NCBI GenBank assembly: GCA_029532625.1
Contig: JARFXM010000003.1
Span: 4,154,001-4,218,000 of the forward strand
Direction of reading: 5' to 3'
Source of the DNA: Lomentospora prolificans
Taxonomy: Eukaryota; Ascomycota; Sordariomycetes; Microascales; Microascaceae
Length of the DNA stretch: 64,000 bases
In this document: positions 11,101 through 20,906 of the stretch, one piece after another
Layout of the letters: every line of letters begins with the position of its first letter
How positions within the stretch are numbered: position 1 is the stretch's first letter
Made by a program: the position numbers and the translations under genes
The notes under the pieces: model-generated
Database searches by the model: none
Seen by the model: the letters and a program-made list of their open reading frames with translations, nothing else
Told to the model about the DNA's origin: nothing

Positions 11101-13685
11101 TCGTGAATGTAAATAACGTTCCGGGCCATGTTGATCGCTCGAGATACGTTCCACATGTAATCACGGCCATCAACGAGCCATTCCGCGAAAACGCCGGTGC
11201 GCACGGGTGCAAAGCTGCCGAAGCGGTTCTTTTCATGCCAGGGCGTACGCGTCAACATAGTCCGTACCGACTCCTCAAATTGCATCATGACAATTTCTTT
11301 CCGGGAGAACAGTTTGACTTTTCTCTCTGACGTCTGAATAGTCAAGGTATGGTGCTTTTCTTGTTTCTTTTCTGCTGCAATTTCCGCAGGTTCCTTCATT
11401 TTGTCGCCTATCTGCTTGAGAGTGCTCTTTTTCGAAATAATAGTGAACTTCGGATCGACCAGGTAGACATCGTAGATAATCATATTCTCGGGAGACTCGA
11501 CGCAGACGATGTAGCTCTCACGAACAAGGAACCACTTGCGACTATGACGGGCAATCACTTTCTTTGGTGTTAAGACTCGGCGGAAATCGATGCCCTTGGA
11601 TGATTGGATATGCAGGTAGCATTCCTTTCCGTGAAAGCTCCCTTCAGCGGCCAGTCGGACGCCAAGGGCAGAGAGTTCCAAAAAGCGACAAAGACGATTA
11701 CTGTCGGCTCGGAACATGAGCCAGCGAACCATATCCTGAAGGTACTTTTCGAGGAGGCGACGCTGCCTCTCAATATGACGTTGCTTGATTACTGCCGCTA
11801 CCTGCGCTGTGGTCTGGCCAGTGATGGATCCCTCCGCTGCAGACATATCACCACCATCTGTAAGGTTAGACCTCAGTCTGCGGTGGCTGGGGCCCATCAA
11901 CCGAATAGATCTTCGGCGTCTGCCACGGCCGTCAATTTCACTTGCAGTTCCTTCCCCAGCAGTACCCTCATCGGCGGTTTCGTCGCCTCGCTGGCTTGCT
12001 TGACCGTCTTCATCGCTCTCCTCTGCTAAGCCTCGAACGCCTCGAAGATAAGGGAACGTTGATAGGGGGAACTTAGGCTGCTTCCGTCTCGAGCCGTAGT
12101 CAGCGCTGCCAGCGCCTCCAGGAAGGCTTCTTTGGATATCCTTGGCAAAGGACAATTTATAGCGGAGGTGGAGCTCATAGATATCTCTCAGAGTACGTAT
12201 CACCTGCCATTTCATCCTGCTCGGGCCGCTACCGTATTCAAGATCTAGAGTAAAAACCCAATGCCGATCGTTGTCTTTCTCAGCCTTATCAGTCTCTGGC
12301 GCGGCGGTGCTGTCCGACACGCGAATCTTCAGTTGTTCGAGAAGGACTGGTATACGCTTGTTACCATGCTCGTCGCGCTGGATCATACTCGCCAACATAA
12401 GAGCAGCTGGGGCACCAGCTCGAAGCTCAGCCATCAACTCCGCCGATTTGGTGTAGTCAAATCTGTCATCCTTCTTGGCGCGCCACAGCTTGATAGTATT
12501 CTTCACCATGGTAGGCCATCTCGGAACCGCAAAGCTAGGGGCACGGTCGGCACTAAAGAACGCTCGCCTAGGTGTGATATTGTCACCATCGGACACTCCT
12601 CCAGGACCGACACCGCCGCCAAAGTACGTGATGCGTCGGAAATGGCCCATTCGCCTTCCATATGGGCTATCGGCATCCTCCGCATCATCTATCGTGTTTC
12701 CAGTGTTGGAACGATTGGGCCCGGCTATCCACGAAGTGCCGCGGCGCCAAAGATCTCTAGTAGCGTCATCGCGACCTTCTCCATCGGAAAGGTCTCGGTT
12801 ATGTTGATGGTCAGACGGGCCAGACAGGCTCGCACGTCTACCGATAAAACGACGGCCAATGGTTGTAGACAAGTTGGCGTTAGCAGAAGAGGCGCCTGCG
12901 GCATCAGTAGAGCCTTTGTAGATAGGGGTAGCCGGAGTAGAGGCAAAATCCGGCATTCGAGGTCGGCGCATTTTCTTCGCGCGCTTCTTCTTCTGTTTCA
13001 TGGCCTTACGCGCCTCTTCCGCCGCAGCTTCGTCAGCAGTTTCCTCGGCATCGGCATCAGCATCAGCCTCGCTATCGTCCTCGCCTTCATTAGGGAGGCT
13101 TGCATTTCGTGTAACGTGTCGGCTGGCAACTGGCGAAGTCGGGAGGGATTGGCTCGCCATCTGTGGTGTGAAGGAGGGTGACTTTGGCGTCTGCAACCCA
13201 CTAGTGCTGGCAAGGGCCTTCAGCTTGGACATAAACGAAGAAGGCTTCGGCCGATTTGGTCCGTCCGGATCCTCCCAAGAGGGTTGACGAGAATGCGAAG
13301 CGGACTCTTGACCATCTTTACGGGCAAACTGAACACTGCGTCGACCTTGGGGTACAGCGGCAAGAGAATCGCTTCCGTTTTCTTGACCAATGGACTCCGG
13401 TTTGCCCGAGCCCCTAGGAAGCTGCGAGGGGGAAATATCCTCTGGAATAGTTGACATGTCCTGGAGCGGAATGGCCGGAGTCATAAAATCTGTAGAAACG
13501 GGCCCATTCCCGGGGAGCGGTTTCCTCGGTGGCACTGAGTCATTATGGGGGACAAAAGAGAGCGGTCGTGTGGACGCCACGGGCGGGCACTCAGTGCCGG
13601 GAGAGATGGAGGGCGATGTGGCCCTCGAGTTCGTCAAGGGTGATGGGGGCCCGTCAACCGACACATGTTGGGTCGGCAAGGACAT
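8196..13685 (-). CDS. Phospholipase D (PLD1/Spo14 family)
   Basis: Predicted 1829-aa enzyme in one uninterrupted ORF. The family hydrolyses phosphatidylcholine to phosphatidic acid and choline, acting in membrane traffic and sporulation in yeast (Spo14). A long, Ser/Pro-rich, low-complexity N-terminus of about 400 residues is followed by a PX-like region (about 450-550, containing TLRDIYELHLRYKLSFAKDI), a PH-like region (about 700-760, ARHSRKWFLVRESYIVCVE), and two HKD catalytic motifs: HHEKLCIVDHDVAFLGG near residue 945 and HAKIIIADDRVALIGSAN near residue 1247. Both have intact H, K and D. The C-terminal 500 residues are low-complexity and include six consecutive histidines. Length and domain order match fungal PldA/Spo14-type enzymes. 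The start is the first ATG of the ORF; upstream there is no in-frame extension. Confidence 0.93.
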   Translation of the reverse strand: MSLPTQHVSVDGPPSPLTNSRATSPSISPGTECPPVASTRPLSFVPHNDSVPPRKPLPGNGPVSTDFMTPAIPLQDMSTIPEDISPSQLPRGSGKPESIGQENGSDSLAAVPQGRRSVQFARKDGQESASHSRQPSWEDPDGPNRPKPSSFMSKLKALASTSGLQTPKSPSFTPQMASQSLPTSPVASRHVTRNASLPNEGEDDSEADADADAEETADEAAAEEARKAMKQKKKRAKKMRRPRMPDFASTPATPIYKGSTDAAGASSANANLSTTIGRRFIGRRASLSGPSDHQHNRDLSDGEGRDDATRDLWRRGTSWIAGPNRSNTGNTIDDAEDADSPYGRRMGHFRRITYFGGGVGPGGVSDGDNITPRRAFFSADRAPSFAVPRWPTMVKNTIKLWRAKKDDRFDYTKSAELMAELRAGAPAALMLASMIQRDEHGNKRIPVLLEQLKIRVSDSTAAPETDKAEKDNDRHWVFTLDLEYGSGPSRMKWQVIRTLRDIYELHLRYKLSFAKDIQRSLPGGAGSADYGSRRKQPKFPLSTFPYLRGVRGLAEESDEDGQASQRGDETADEGTAGEGTASEIDGRGRRRRSIRLMGPSHRRLRSNLTDGGDMSAAEGSITGQTTAQVAAVIKQRHIERQRRLLEKYLQDMVRWLMFRADSNRLCRFLELSALGVRLAAEGSFHGKECYLHIQSSKGIDFRRVLTPKKVIARHSRKWFLVRESYIVCVESPENMIIYDVYLVDPKFTIISKKSTLKQIGDKMKEPAEIAAEKKQEKHHTLTIQTSERKVKLFSRKEIVMMQFEESVRTMLTRTPWHEKNRFGSFAPVRTGVFAEWLVDGRDYMWNVSRAINMARNVIYIHDWWLSPELYMRRPAAISQKWRLDRLLQRKAREGVKIFVIVYRNVESAIPIDSEYTKISLHNLHPNIFVQRSPNQLKKNQLFFAHHEKLCIVDHDVAFLGGIDLCFGRWDCPQHPLNDDRPTGFEEGGRPTNPGNCQVFLGKDYSNPRVHDFFRLHQPYEDMYDRRLTPRMPWHDVGMQLAGQPARDLTRHFVQRWNYLRRGRKPTRALPFLLPPPDARPDEFRDMGLSGTCEVQILRSAAQWSLGIDEPEVSIQNAYVKMIEDSEHFVYIENQFFVTSTQAYNTKVVNRIGDALVDRIIRAYQNKDDWKCFILIPLMPGFESTVDEQPGMSVRLIVQFQYRSICRGEGSIFERLRAVGIDPEDYIQFYSLRKWGKLQHDVLVTEQLYIHAKIIIADDRVALIGSANINERSMLGNRDSEVAAIVRDTDMIWSTMAGQPYQVSRFAHTLRMRLMREHLGLDVDEIEAEERQILSDQQAELSQQAQFEQDMDHIYEDGKSPRSSGEQSVSKRPPLMQLRSFNRDAEAPVDDDATSSVHSKGKQVDYDPRITGNVDHEREVAGFGEDQWKAAAKLGIDEGRDSVIVDGREVLVHNIWPEGKGTLDSPRKLHHHHHHPRPRSTSRHSEIGLPDVGDRLPPVPALNRRTTEQLGLPRASQLPSLPAVDDTDIGGPPALPEHDGMVGGESSHPLAAEIKLAYIDKDCMRDPLNSSFLEDVWNRTAENNTRLYREVFRCMPDSEVKTWPEYQDYSAYAKKFHLSQTADLNKTAKPQSKGSNGPTAPEQVPEKVTSPPADSNPAIVIPIDEETEVDEKRALTETEGEQGPKGRPSLGVDLEKIHTAHSQEQLSPIFPAGDVPFPALEQQTPQTTRFLDPVKEKRRTTFLPLEKPASRDTSASVHNNVGSMRRRRRGTTKTSRRGVAFEDVLTKDEAEDLLSLTRGNIVQFPYDWLVTEESNNNWGYHLDGMAPISI

Positions 13686-14804
13686 TCTATAGTATAGAAT
13701 AAGGGGTAAATGAGAGACGCGGTCGTGGGCGGTCGACGATAACGGTATTTAAGTAACGAACGGGGGTCGAGAAACGGATAATCAACTCCTAGAGCTAGCA
13801 ATCAATAGGCCAGCAGTGTCAAAGGGAGAATCGTCACAACTATCCGGTGCAACATGATCGAAAGGCTCTAGCGTTAGAGGGCTCTTGGTTGCCAGGCAAT
13901 CTGTCGCTCAGGGCTGAGCTGAGCTGTTGAAGGGAGTCCGGAAGAGTGATAAACCCGGCTGAGCTGGAAATTTGTTGACAAGGCTCCACGGTCTAATCTT
14001 ACGTCGCCGCAATAGAATGGGGGAGGCTGAGGTGATCGTGTTTCGAGGAAAATTAAATTTTCGTGCCAGTGAACAACTCGGTAGCTACCGCCGAGAAGCG
14101 ATCTTCACCGTAGGTTAGATTCTTGACTCGAGCGACGACAGCCAATCGCAGAAACCAGGTTGATCGGCTCGAAATGTTAGGATGTTCGGAGTGGAGCGTA
14201 TTCCTGCAGGTATCCAGATGCGCATATATTGCAGGGTTCGTCGACCGTTGGCGACCAATGTTTCGCAATTCGGACAACGGGGTAGGGGAGCCTGTATTAT
14301 GACTCTCGAGGTGCAGGAGACCCTAAGACAAGAGGTTTCGGTCGAAGCCGGGAGGAATCTTTGTTCAAATGACCTCGCCAAGACTGGTGGTCATGTTGTC
14401 CGGATGATGTCCATCCATATGCCCCTTCTCAGGGAGAGATCTAAGCTCGAGGAGCCTGTATTATTACGGATAGTATTAGTACATTAATACCCAGAGTCCG
14501 ACATGGTATTAGGTCTCATACGATGGCAATGCCCCACACTAACCCGGATTTTGCTGGTCTCGTCAAATCAGCTTGCACCATCCTCTTTCAAGCTGGGGCC
14601 ATTTGAGTGTACAGGACTAAAGCACTTCGTACACCCACTCTCAAAGTACCTTGGGTGAAACATCTGCTGTGAGCTCTTCCCAGCTACGACATAGAATACC
14701 ATCCGAGATATTCCCAAGATCTTCAACCTTAATGCGTTGAGTTTTGTATGTCCATAGTTTACCCTCGAGGAGTAACGTCCTAGCTTTTATATAATAATAG
14801 TACC

Positions 14805-14839
<35 letters not shown>

Positions 14840-15131
14840 TTGTGAAACGGGATCTTAAGCTTTCCCCAGCTCTCTGATGGTAACAAACGGCTGAGAGGAG
14901 ATGTAGCTTGCCTCTGTAATTACGTGTTGTGAGACATTATCGCCTATTTCAATGCCCGATACCAATACAGTAACGGTCGTACCCAGGTACCTTCAATCGT
15001 CCACAGTTCTAGAGTCAGGGAGCCACAACTTTAGTACTTGTAGCAAACGCGCCTCCGACCGCGTCACAGAGGACGACTCTTCATTCTGTCATCCGCCCAC
15101 CCCGGAAAGTTGATGCCAAAAAATAGCTGAG
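13686..15131. other. Divergent intergenic region between phospholipase D and gamma-tubulin
   Basis: About 1.4 kb that should carry both promoters. It contains an A-homopolymer at about 14809-14836. Small ORFs at 14053-14487 overlap on both strands and show no recognisable motif. No gene is supported. Confidence 0.5.
14809..14836 (+). repeat. Poly(A) homopolymer tract
   Basis: An uninterrupted run of more than 25 adenines, about 300 bp upstream of the gamma-tubulin start. No retroelement body or target-site duplication was seen next to it, so I describe it only as a homopolymer. Confidence 0.85.
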
Positions 15132-16917
15132 ATGCCAAGGTATTTCGATATAGAAATTATCGTGGAAAAGTCGCATTGCTAATCAGGTATTTGGTAGAGA
15201 AATAATTACAGTCCAGGCCGGACAATGCGGTAACAGCAGTGCGTCTACCCCTCCATCCCCCGCGCCCACACGAACCAACCCAGCGCTCCGTCACCCTCAA
15301 GATGGCGCCAGTCACTGATATTTTCCAGTTGGAAGTCAGTTCTGGCAGCAGCTCTGTCAGGAGCATGGAATCAGCCAAGATGGAAACCTCGAAGACTTTG
15401 CGACCGAAGGCGGTGACAGGAAAGACGTTTTCTACTATCAAAGCGACGACACACGATACATTCCCCGCGCGATTCTGATAGATCTCGAACCCCGAGTATG
15501 TCGAGTGCTTTCCCAATCTACCTGCTCTATGGCGGCTGAGTTAACGTGTGGCTGCTTCAACTCTAGGTTATAAATGGTATCCAAACAGGCCCATATAAGA
15601 ACATCTATAACCCTGAAAACTTCTATGTGGGCAAGGACGGCGTAGGTGCCGCGAACAACTGGGGCGATGGTTATCAAACCGGTGAGACCGTTTATGAAGA
15701 TATAATGGAGATGATTGACCGTGAAGCGGACGGCAGTGACTCGTTGGAGGTAGGCGTTACATTTCCCGGTATCTACCCACTGCTTTTCAAACGCAGGGGC
15801 TAACATATCCTAGGGCTTCATGATGCTGCATTCTATCGCGGGCGGTACCGGTTCGGGTCTAGGATCCTTCTTACTCGAGCGGCTGAATGATAGGTTTCCC
15901 AAAAAAATCGTCCAAACCTACTCCGTATTTCCCGACACAACAAACGCCGGCGATGTCGTCGTGCACCCATATAACAGTCTTCTCTCATTAAGAAGACTAA
16001 CCCAAAATGCCGACTCCGTTGTAGTCCTTGACAACGGCGCCTTATCCCACATTGCGGCAGACAGGCTTCACGTCCAGGAGCCATCTTTCGCCCAGACGAA
16101 CCAACTCGTAAATACTCGCTAGTCCTTTCTCTCTCCGGCCAATGACTAACAGCATGTGTAGGTGTCAACGGTCATGTCTGCCAGCACCACCACTCTCAGA
16201 TACCCAGGATACATGCACAACGATCTCGTCAGCATCCTAGCCTCCCTGATACCCACTCCACGCTGCCACTTCCTCATGACGGCATATACCCCCTTTACCG
16301 GTGATCAAGTAGAGCAAGCAAAGACCGTGCGCAAGACGACAGTGCTCGACGTCATGAGGCGGCTGCTTCAGCCCAAAAACCGCATGGTTTCAACGGTCCC
16401 AAGCAAGAAGAGTTGCTATATCTCGATTTTGAACGTTATTCAAGGAGAGGTTGATCCGACAGATGTCCATAAGAGTCTCCTGCGTATTCGAGAGCGACGG
16501 CTCGCGACCTTCATTCCTTGGGGCCCCGCAAGTATCCAAGTCGCTCTTACCAGGCGCAGCCCTTACATACCCATGAGTCACCGTGTCAGCGGCCTAATGC
16601 TCGCCAACCACACGAGCATTGCGACTGTAAGTCAGATAGGCGGGGACAGTTTGCCTTTCATGTACCCATACTAAACCAATCTACAGCTCTTCAAGCGGAT
16701 AGTCAAGCAATACGACGGAATGAGAAAAAGGAATGCCTTCATGGAAGGGTACAAGAAGACAGCACCATTCGCCGAGAACCTCAACGAATTCGATGAAGCA
16801 CGGGAGGTAGTTGCAGATCTCATTTCAGAGTATGAGTCTGCCGAAAACTCGGATTACCTCAACCCAGACACAAACGACAAGCCCACCTCAGCAGAGACGG
16901 ATAAGCGCCTAGGATGA
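15132..16917 (+). CDS. Gamma-tubulin
   Basis: Predicted 462-aa gamma-tubulin, the nucleator of microtubules at spindle pole bodies, acting in the gamma-tubulin complex. Seven exons: 15132-15139, 15198-15238, 15329-15495, 15567-15749, 15814-16107, 16162-16626, 16687-16917. All phases close. The spliced N-terminus reads MPREIITVQAGQCGNSIGSQ, the tubulin signature. The nucleotide-binding glycine loop is HSIAGGTGSGLGSFL. Gamma-specific stretches such as GKDGVGAANNWGDGY and the C-terminal ENLNEFDEAREVVADL distinguish it from alpha and beta. The first exon is only 8 nt, so single-ORF prediction misses the start. The tail after residue 440 is Glu/Asn/Asp-rich and probably variable. Confidence 0.95.
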
Positions 16918-17757
16918 AAGATTTGAAGAGCATAGAGTTGCTTTTTTTTTCACGCATTTGGGCCATTTCAATGCCTTGTTGCACGATCGGAATTGAGATG
17001 ATCCTGGTTTTCACTCTTTGGTTCAAGACAATATCTGTCTTCAGCCTGGTTAGGCGTACGTGTGCTTGGGTTTGTGATGAATCTTAAGGAAAACGGCGGT
17101 ATGAATGGATTATGTCAAATAAATCTGGCCGTTTTGCTACGCTTGTTTCACCGGGAAATAACTTGAATCGCCAAGCTTGCATGATGATGTACCAAGCCAG
17201 CCGAGGTGGATATAACTCCGTAAATCACTCTTTGTAGACTTGCGACGGGGTTCCCGTACTAACAGTAACGTGATCTTTTTTGGTCTAGTGCTAAAGAGGG
17301 TATCATACAGAACATAGAAGACGGTTGCGTAAAACTGCAGAAGGTAGAGGAGGTAAAGGAGCCTCGACACCCCTCAAACGTGGACCGCGAATGCAAACAT
17401 GCATCCTGATATGGACAGATAATAGAGAGCATGTTGTAATCCAAGCAGCCGCAAAGGCCTCTGCAAAGGCATGGTGCGCCAAAAGGATTAAGAAGGTCCT
17501 AAGAAAGCGTTGCAAGATAATCGTCTGGGGGAGATAGCATGAGGTGGTGATGGGTGGAAAAGTAGTAGATGCGGTGACCCAATCGGCAGGTGGACTACCT
17601 ATACTGGGGGGACGAGTCAGGTGACTATTGGTGAGCGAGGCTGGATGGGATGGTTGCAGCAGGAGTACTGCCACAGCTAGGCATGTTAAAAATGAGGCGG
17701 ACGAAATAGGCAGCGAAAAGCCGAAGGCAATAGGCGAAGCTCGAGGTCAGTAGGGTA
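16918..17757. other. Convergent 3' intergenic region, no gene seen
   Basis: About 840 bp between the stops of gamma-tubulin and the nucleotidyltransferase-like gene. Short overlapping ORFs at 17137-17674 have no recognisable features. 3' UTR sequence is expected. Confidence 0.5.
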
Positions 17758-18664
17758 CTAGGTATCAAGCCCCAGTATCATTTCCATCCGATTAACGCGG
17801 GCATATTCATCCGGATGCCGGATAGCGAAATGCTGCCAGAAGGCCTCGCGATGGTCACGGTTCATGTAGGGATGAAGTGCGTAGATCTCGGTGGGATACC
17901 TCTCGGCAAGGAACACGAGGTCCACATAATCGTCGGTTAGGTTGTTGTTGCGACGTTCAAAATGAACATGCAGTTTAGTGGAAAACTGATGGTAGATGTT
18001 GAGAACAGGGACTGCCTGGCCTGTACGCAGCCCAACATCTACGCTGAGAGTGGGCGTAATCATCTCAGTCGCCTCAGACAGGTTCGGTGGTATCCCAAGG
18101 TTACCTTCGTGCACATTGTCAGCCTTCCGGGGCGGTTGCATTTGGCAGCACATGTTACCCGAGTAGAGTATGAGGTGAGGCTTACCGCAAATGATGATGT
18201 CCACGCTCACGGGAAGTTCAGGTATAGTAGAGGACACATCATCCCACCGCCCTCCTGTGTGGACGAAAATCTGGATACACGTGCTGCCGTGGGTTTGAGG
18301 CACACAAAGCCTATAGGGCCGTCAGATCGGTTTAGAAACAGGAGCGATAAGATGTACGGGAAGAGAGAACCGGATGCCGGCGGGGGAGGGGAGTTGCGCA
18401 CCTTTCTTCCGGCATCAAGATGGCAGTGAGTTCTTCCATCGACGCGTCTACGCTAACATCGACATCTTCAGTCCTGCGAGTGCCGCCTCTCAAGTACACG
18501 GCCCAGCCACCGAGAAAGGCAAAAAGAAGGGTATGGCGGTCGAAGAGGGAGAAGAGGAAGTCGGCAGCAAGCCTAAGGTGCTCGGGCGAGGGCCGACGCG
18601 AAGCCTGATACAGCTCAGAGAAGCGATAGGTGTCGTAGACCTCCGCGGCTCCCGAGCCCTCCAT
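17758..18664 (-). CDS. Nucleotidyltransferase-fold protein, function unknown
   Basis: Predicted 271-aa protein from two exons, 18664-18402 and 18310-17758, with a 91-nt intron; the join is LMPEER-LCVPQTHGS in frame. Residues about 48-72 read AFLGGWAVYLRGGTRRTEDVDVS. A glycine-glycine motif followed about 15 residues later by a T-x-D-x-D-x-type acidic cluster is the pattern of the nucleotidyltransferase superfamily (AbiEii/MNT-like branch), where the two aspartates bind metal. The C-terminal half contains LTDDYVDLVFLAERYP, resembling helical parts of such proteins. No signal peptide or membrane helix is seen. Substrate and role are unknown; the superfamily call is motif-based and would need a profile search. 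Confidence 0.7.
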
Positions 18665-20343
18665 GTTTCGGCACTTAAAAGCTTAAAATGACCTGGAAGC
18701 TCGGCTCCGAAAGCTGGGCGGTGGGGGGTAGGAGCCCCCTTCTATCCGGATGAAAATGAGACCGTACCCCGTGTATTAGTCGCCTAGCTCTCTTTGGATG
18801 CTATCGAACGAGATACAGCACTCTGGGAATTTAAGAGAGCGTGGCTTGGTGGCCCTCTGACACCATAGAGGCAACCACTCCACTGACGCAGGTAAGTGTG
18901 ATAGGGGTTGCATGAGAACCCCCCAACGCCAAAAGCTCGAGCAGTCCGTCACCAATCAGTCATGGGACGCAAGTGGTGGAAAGAGGGGACATATTCGCTT
19001 TGGTTATAATCCTTTCTTATTTTCCCTCAGTTTTCCACTTTTTTTCTACGAGAGTCCTTTAGCGCCGAGGCTCCCAGTAACTTTGCGTCCATTCCAAGCG
19101 TATTTTCACGCATCTCCCGAGCCGTAGCTGAGTCATCGAGGGTTTTCATTTTTTTTTTTTTTTTTTTTCTTTTCTTGGGGGGTGTGGAAGGGTTTTGGCT
19201 ACCTTCCGCTTTCATTCACAGCACTTTATTAATTTATTTTTTGAGAGTCGGTTGTATTTCTCTGCTGAAAGAGAGAAGCTCATGGTTTAAGGACTAGACC
19301 TGGCGAATCATTGCACCCATTACAAGACTTTTGAGGGATATCAGTGCCAGAATAGTCCCGGTATAGACTGAATAAAGTCAAGGGAACTATCAACCCCCTC
19401 TCAGACAACCCTTGGAAGCCAGGTCGGAAGATTCCCCGTTGCTAATATCAAAACGCCCCACCATCGTCTCCTTTGGGCAAAACGCTGGACGCCGTTAACC
19501 GAGATTGGCGCCCATCATGGCTGATGCTTGATTCTCATGACGTCACCAAAGCGATCGCGTTTCCTCAGGCCGTGGCTCGCATCTGTCACCTCGGAAGTGC
19601 AGTGGAGCGGCGGAACCGCTACGGTGATATGCGAACCTGTTTTGATTCGGGTATGCGGTTGAAAAAGCGGAGGAACTGTCGAAACGTGCAAAAAAAAAAA
19701 AAAAAAAAAAGAAAGAAAACTGAAAACAAGCCACAAACATTACGGACATTCAATAGTCGAACGACCTGTGCGACGTCCATTTCGGCTGCACCTGACATGT
19801 TACTGCACCCTGGCTACTCCTCCGTACGTACGTACATTGTACAGCCCATCGGAGACTTAATTGCCTATTTTCTACGAAATATTCGCTGAGAAGTCGACCG
19901 CAAATGACGTTTCGAGCTGCTGTCTAGCTCGGACTGAGCAGTGTATGGAGCCTCGTGGGTACTCGCAATACAGCCACCATCCGCTTCGCTTGGATAGCCT
20001 CTCAAATAGAAAGTCGAATATTGATATTGAGAGTATGAAGTTTATACCATTGAAGGGGTGAGTTAGATTATCGACTTCCCCCATACCATTCGAGCGTGTT
20101 TAGCTCCTCGCCAGAGCGAGTTGTAAACAGAGAGCGTTATAAGGTCGCTGCATCCAAGTGTCGTCACTTAAGTTGGTCCATAGCTGGGTATCTACGGCTT
20201 GGCTTCCAACACCAAAGGCTCGTTATGACGCCTGCGGCTCCAGTTTTATGACAAAAGCTTTGTATTACCGAAATACTAGATTCTTTGGCAGCGGCGTGTA
20301 CGTTTGGGAGTAAAACGGTCGATGCTGGACCTCTTACATCATC
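18665..20343. other. Intergenic region with homopolymers, no supported gene
   Basis: About 1.7 kb between the divergent nucleotidyltransferase-like gene and the small split-start gene. It holds a T-run at about 19150-19168, an A-run at about 19690-19710, a perfect CRE-type palindrome TGACGTCA at 19538-19545, and an alternating GTAC-rich stretch at about 19823-19841. No coding feature was recognised. Confidence 0.5.
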
Positions 20344-20359
20344 TGACGTCACATATAAA
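20344..20359 (+). promoter_or_regulatory. CRE-type palindrome plus TATA box
   Basis: TGACGTCA at 20344-20351 is a perfect binding site for ATF/CREB-type bZIP factors (AtfA/Atf1 in fungi). Two bases later comes TATAAA at 20354-20359. The pair lies about 170 bp upstream of the split start codon of the next gene, a plausible core promoter distance. A stress-responsive role is inferred from the factor family, not shown. Confidence 0.5.
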
Positions 20360-20524
20360 GATTATGCTCAGTGATCAATGAAGCTTGATAGGTATATAGG
20401 AGACGTTAAATCCCAAGCTTCTCCTGAAATTAAATTCACCGATTCTCAGACTCATCCAGATCAACGAACCAACATACACTAATCTTCCCTTGCCCATCGA
20501 ATCACACTCACCATCACGACCAAA

Positions 20525-20906
20525 AGTATGTCTTCTTCTCCTGCGTCCAGGGTGAAGTGTCTAGAAACAATGATATGCCCCTTAGAGATATGGACTAGAG
20601 ACAAGTCGGTGAAGGCTGGCTAACCATTGAATAACAGTGTCCAACCAAAGCAAGATCGACAAGGCCCAGGCCAACCTCCCTCTCCCTGAGCAGCCCCCTA
20701 GAGCATCCGACTGGCAATCCATGGACGCCAGGAACGTCAATCTCAGCGCCGGAAAGCCGGTAGGAAATCCAAGCGACGATTCTCACAGCAATACTGGCCT
20801 CCAAGGCCCGGCATCTACTTCGTCCGCCAGCGATAAGGACTTGAGCAACGTGGGCCGAGAAGGGAAGGACAACTTGAAGGGTCCGCCTAAAGACGCCAGT
20901 GCTTAA
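20525..20906 (+). CDS. Small hydrophilic protein with intron-split start codon
   Basis: Predicted 89-aa protein. No ATG opens the reading frame. A strong donor (GTATGT at 20526) follows an A, and an acceptor (AACAG ending at 20637) precedes TG TCC AAC. Joining them creates ATG across a 112-nt intron with a GCTAAC branch-like sequence. The protein begins MSNQSKIDKAQANLPLPEQP and is rich in Ser, Asp, Gly, Lys and Pro, with no hydrophobic core, signal peptide or membrane helix. It has the character of an intrinsically disordered, LEA-like or stress-type protein. I recall similar small proteins from other filamentous fungi but know no assigned function. The CRE/TATA pair upstream suits an inducible gene. 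Confidence 0.7.

Noticed and set aside
12261..13181. 306-aa plus-strand ORF opposite the phospholipase D N-terminus
   Set aside because: Antisense to a confirmed gene; composition is Arg/Ser-rich without motifs.
14809..14836. Poly(A) tract as the tail of a retroelement
   Set aside because: No element body, reverse transcriptase or target-site duplication beside it.
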